Below the pieces are notes generated by a model. That model was not told the origin of the DNA, ran no database searches, and saw nothing but the letters and a program-made list of their open reading frames with translations. A DNA stretch of 8,050 nt from Pseudomonadota bacterium (lineage in GTDB: Bacteria; Pseudomonadota; Gammaproteobacteria; Pseudomonadales; Azotimanducaceae): the NCBI GenBank assembly GCA_009936895.1, contig JAACDS010000305.1:1-8050 (forward strand), written 5' to 3'. Shown piece after piece: positions 5,032 to 8,050 of the stretch; within the stretch, counting starts at the first letter, position 1; each line of letters opens with the position of its first letter. The translations under genes were made by a program, and so were the position numbers.

Positions 5032-7998
5032 TCAATATTTGTAACGGAAGCCTAGGTTGTATCTAGTTCCAATCTGACCGACGCCATACGTTTGGTAAGT
5101 GCTACGCCCGTGCGATCTGTAGGTCTCATTTGTGATGTTGATACCTTCTACAAACACCACTAGTCCGCTATCAAATTCGTAGCTAAAGTTGGCATCTATT
5201 TGTTCGTACTCTGTTTGGTAGCTCGGCTTCACGTCTCCACCGGAGTAGTAACCATCGCGCCAGTTGTAGGCGATTCTAGCTTGTATACCATACTTGTCGT
5301 AGAAAGCGATAAAGTTGAAGGTGTCTGACAATCCTCCGAGTGCGAACTGAGTTTCAAAGTTCGCGTTTTCGTATTTGGCAGAACCGTCGGCAAAGGTGGC
5401 GTTGGCTATAAAGCCCGCGCCTGTATCCCAAAAATTATGCTGCCATGCCAATTCCCATCCATCAATCGATTCTTCACGATCGCTGTTTACGGCTGCTCTG
5501 ACGGTAAATGGAACTGGGTCGTCCCGACCGACTACACCCAAAATGATGTTGTTTTCAGCATCCACACCGTCACGGTCAGAGAAGTTCTCCAGAATGTAGT
5601 CTCGGATTGTTCCGTTGGCAGGGTAGCTTTCTGCACCCGCAGCGAGGATTGCTTCCGCGGCTTCCTGGTAGAGTGACCCTAAACCTGGGCTTACTGCATT
5701 AGGAAAGAGAATTGCATCGGTAGCCAATGTTTGGGTTGAAATCCAGTTGCGTACTTTTTTGTCGAAGAAACCCGCCGAGATGTAACTACTGTCCCCATAA
5801 TAATATTCGAGTGACAAATCTAGATTATCCGACTCATAGGGCAATAACCCGGGGTTCCCGCCATTTGCGAACAGTTCTTCCGGCTCACCTGCGATCACCC
5901 TTGGGAGAGATGTGGGTGGCACCGAAATGCCGGCGGTAAGTGACCCGTAGCCGGCTCGCGCTATGGTCTGACTGGCAGATCCTCGTAGCACTAGTTCATC
6001 CGTTAGTTCAATATCCAAATCTAAAGAAGGGAGCGTGAAATCATATTCTCCGCTGAAGGTTGATGGCACAACGCCGCCTGATTCGATCAGTGCAAACTCG
6101 TTACCCCCAGTCCACTCCACACCGTTGTAATCCAATATCTCCGTATACGAGTCAACTTCAGTTTTCTCGTATCTAACTCCCAGTCGGGCGTTGAATGGTC
6201 GATTAAATAATTCCCCAGTAAACTTAAATTGAACATAACTAGAGATCGTATCTTCTTCGAAAAAGTCGTAGCTATCTGGGGTGTTGCTCGGGCAGAACCC
6301 AGTACCACAATCACCGCCTTGGCTGGCCTGAGCAAGGTAAAGGGGGTGATCTTCGGGTAGGCTCTGCAGGTATTGGGCTCTCTCTACTAGCGACGCCATA
6401 TCAGCCATAAAGAAGTTCTGATTGACGTCTGAACCACCACTTAACTCAGAATACACACCAGCTAAAGATGCAGGAACGACTAGATCAGCCACGCTTCCAA
6501 ATGCTGATGTCTGACTTTGACTCCAGGTGTTACGCTGAACATTCGAACCAGCGGAATAATTATCCACTTGTGTTTGCGAAGCGCCGAAATCCACGACCAA
6601 CGTGTCTGTCAGCTCGAACGAGCCGTCAAACTGGGTCTGCTCAATGCTCATATCCGCCCAACTGTTACCAAACACCGAGCCCGCGATCTGTAGGTCGTCG
6701 GGTGATATGGGCTCCGCCATTCCCAGCGTGAGAACTGGCAATTCATTAGTGTAGTTTACCGATGTCAGCTGCCGACCGAAAATTGACATTGCGACTTGGG
6801 CGTTACTTCCAAACTCACTGTTAGGATCTCTGGTGGCGGAGCTGTCGTGGTAATCCAACTCAAGACTCAATCGATCCGTTGGATCCCACACGATATTTAT
6901 TCCTGTGGACTTGCGCTCGTTAATTGATGCGTCAAGGAACGACCCCATGCTTAGATCGGGTTCGGTGAATGTCTCGGTGTAAACCAATGGACTATTCACG
7001 CCGTCTTCATCGATGAGCACACTATCGCCGGAACCCGATCCGGAAGCAAACCAAACCCCAAGGGTGTTCGCAGTATGTCTCAGATCTAACTCGGCGTATG
7101 TGTAATCAAGGGTGGCAGTAAGTGTTTCAATTGGCCGCCACTGCAATGTTACCTGACCGTTAATGCGTTCTCTATCCCACTCATCCAGACTGTACCCGAG
7201 GTTCTGTGGCGTGGATTTGATGTCTCCACCAGTTAGACTGGGTGTGAAGGTTCCATCAGCATCGATGTCACCACGATATTCTTTCCACTCATTATTCGAT
7301 GCAGAAGCTTGCCCTGACTGTCGTTCTTGAAAGCTGCCGGTTATTGAGATGCCGACCGTGTCGTCCATAAAAGTACTGGCCAGTAGGAAAGACACTTCTG
7401 GCGTCCATTCGTCACCAGTAAAGGAGCTTTGATCCTTGACTCCCTTGGCGCTTAGAGACGCAGTTAGGCCGGGGTTATCAAGCGGTTTCGCGGTCAGCAC
7501 GTCTATAGTGGCGCCGATGCCGCCAGTAGGAACGCTTGCGTCTGCGGTTTTATAGACTTCAACTCCAGCGACACTCTCCGATGCAATATCACCGAAGTCA
7601 AAGGATCGGCCATAACCGCTATGCGTTGGCATCTGGCGACCATTCAGTGTCACCAGATTAAAATCAGCGCCAAAGCCACGAACCGTAACGCGAGCACCTT
7701 CACCGCGATCCCGGTCGATAGCGACACCGGTAATTCGCTGCAGTGCTTCTGCGAGGTTGGTATCGGGGAAGTCACCGATGTCCTCAGCGGTGATCGCGTC
7801 CACGACACCTGTTGCGTCTCTCTTGGTGTCCATCGCGCGCTTAAGGCTCGAACGAATACCTGTGACTACGACTTCTTCCATTACCTGATCATTAGCGTTT
7901 TCGCTTTGCTGCGCAGCGACTGGTGCAGCAGCAACCGCGCCCAGCGCGACAGAAACTGCGAGAGATACGCGTTTTTTAGCAAACAAGTGACGATCCAT
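5032..7998 (-). CDS. TonB-dependent outer-membrane receptor (Xanthomonas/Caulobacter-type)
   Basis: This 988-residue protein is a TonB-dependent receptor that would sit in the outer membrane and import a ligand using energy from TonB-ExbBD. Residues 1-29 form a signal peptide: a basic start (KKR at 8-10), a hydrophobic Ala/Val core, and a likely cut after VAA at 27-29. The TonB box is EEVVVTG at 41-47. A plug domain follows at about 55-170 (DFPDTNLAEALQRITGV at 76-92, VRGFG at 106-110, TLNGRQMP at 117-124). The rest is the beta-barrel, which includes the family-typical NPGLLPYESDNLDLSLEYY (715-733) and ends in an aromatic residue (GFRYKY). The signal peptide supports the chosen ATG, although no strong ribosome site is seen before it. 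Two cysteines at 564 and 569 lie in a probable loop. The substrate is unknown; receptors of this class often serve complex carbohydrates, but no sugar enzyme is nearby. The gene is complete and first in the block, separated from the next gene by a terminator. Confidence 0.95.
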   Translation of the reverse strand: MDRHLFAKKRVSLAVSVALGAVAAAPVAAQQSENANDQVMEEVVVTGIRSSLKRAMDTKRDATGVVDAITAEDIGDFPDTNLAEALQRITGVAIDRDRGEGARVTVRGFGADFNLVTLNGRQMPTHSGYGRSFDFGDIASESVAGVEVYKTADASVPTGGIGATIDVLTAKPLDNPGLTASLSAKGVKDQSSFTGDEWTPEVSFLLASTFMDDTVGISITGSFQERQSGQASASNNEWKEYRGDIDADGTFTPSLTGGDIKSTPQNLGYSLDEWDRERINGQVTLQWRPIETLTATLDYTYAELDLRHTANTLGVWFASGSGSGDSVLIDEDGVNSPLVYTETFTEPDLSMGSFLDASINERKSTGINIVWDPTDRLSLELDYHDSSATRDPNSEFGSNAQVAMSIFGRQLTSVNYTNELPVLTLGMAEPISPDDLQIAGSVFGNSWADMSIEQTQFDGSFELTDTLVVDFGASQTQVDNYSAGSNVQRNTWSQSQTSAFGSVADLVVPASLAGVYSELSGGSDVNQNFFMADMASLVERAQYLQSLPEDHPLYLAQASQGGDCGTGFCPSNTPDSYDFFEEDTISSYVQFKFTGELFNRPFNARLGVRYEKTEVDSYTEILDYNGVEWTGGNEFALIESGGVVPSTFSGEYDFTLPSLDLDIELTDELVLRGSASQTIARAGYGSLTAGISVPPTSLPRVIAGEPEELFANGGNPGLLPYESDNLDLSLEYYYGDSSYISAGFFDKKVRNWISTQTLATDAILFPNAVSPGLGSLYQEAAEAILAAGAESYPANGTIRDYILENFSDRDGVDAENNIILGVVGRDDPVPFTVRAAVNSDREESIDGWELAWQHNFWDTGAGFIANATFADGSAKYENANFETQFALGGLSDTFNFIAFYDKYGIQARIAYNWRDGYYSGGDVKPSYQTEYEQIDANFSYEFDSGLVVFVEGINITNETYRSHGRSTYQTYGVGQIGTRYNLGFRYKY

Positions 7999-8050
7999 GT
8001 TTGGAGTAACCCCGACTAGTTATTGGTTAGAAATATTTTTCAGACGCTAA
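7999..8050 (-). other. Partial upstream region of the TonB receptor gene
   Basis: Only 52 bases upstream of the receptor start are in the window. They hold an AT-rich run (AAAAATATTT, 8040-8031 on the minus strand) and a GGGG about 11 bases before the ATG, which is at best a weak ribosome site. The promoter and any operator are probably cut off by the window edge. Confidence 0.35.

Noticed and set aside
5375..5676. Plus-strand open frames inside the receptor gene, and similar ones within the other genes
   Set aside because: They lie wholly opposite well-supported genes, show no recognisable domain, and overlap each other in different frames, as expected for shadow frames.

Overview
The window is one co-directional gene block. 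All five genes lie on the minus strand, so the transcriptional order runs from high to low coordinates. It starts with a TonB-dependent outer-membrane receptor (7998-5032), followed by a strong intrinsic terminator (about 4985-5017). After it come four tightly packed genes: flavin-dependent halogenase A (4931-3369), a SapC-family protein (3358-2642), an FIH-like cupin/JmjC 2-oxoglutarate oxygenase (2635-1616) and flavin-dependent halogenase B (1608-118). The gaps inside the four-gene block are 10, 6 and 7 bp, which is what one expects of a single operon. No RNA gene, mobile element or CRISPR array was found, and no gene-free stretch exceeds about 120 bp.

The organism is most likely a Gram-negative proteobacterium. 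The receptor has a signal peptide, a TonB box and a C-terminal aromatic residue, and it looks like the Xanthomonas/Caulobacter-type class of TonB receptors. Balanced base composition and the combination of this receptor class with SapC, a cupin-like protein and tryptophan-halogenase-like proteins fit aquatic or marine Gammaproteobacteria, with Alphaproteobacteria as an alternative. This placement is inference from gene content, not from a marker gene.

The genes probably work as a receptor plus cytoplasmic modification cassette. The receptor would import an unknown ligand across the outer membrane. Two flavin-dependent halogenases keep the catalytic Lys and Glu of PrnA. An Fe(II)/2-oxoglutarate oxygenase keeps its complete HxD...K...H site. 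Together they could oxidise or halogenate an imported molecule, or a peptide or protein side chain. The SapC protein has no established biochemical role. No flavin reductase, sugar hydrolase, inner-membrane transporter or regulator lies in the window, so the substrate cannot be read from it. This type of neighbourhood recurs in proteobacterial genomes, but to my knowledge the physiological role of the complete cassette is not settled. That makes it the main item of interest.
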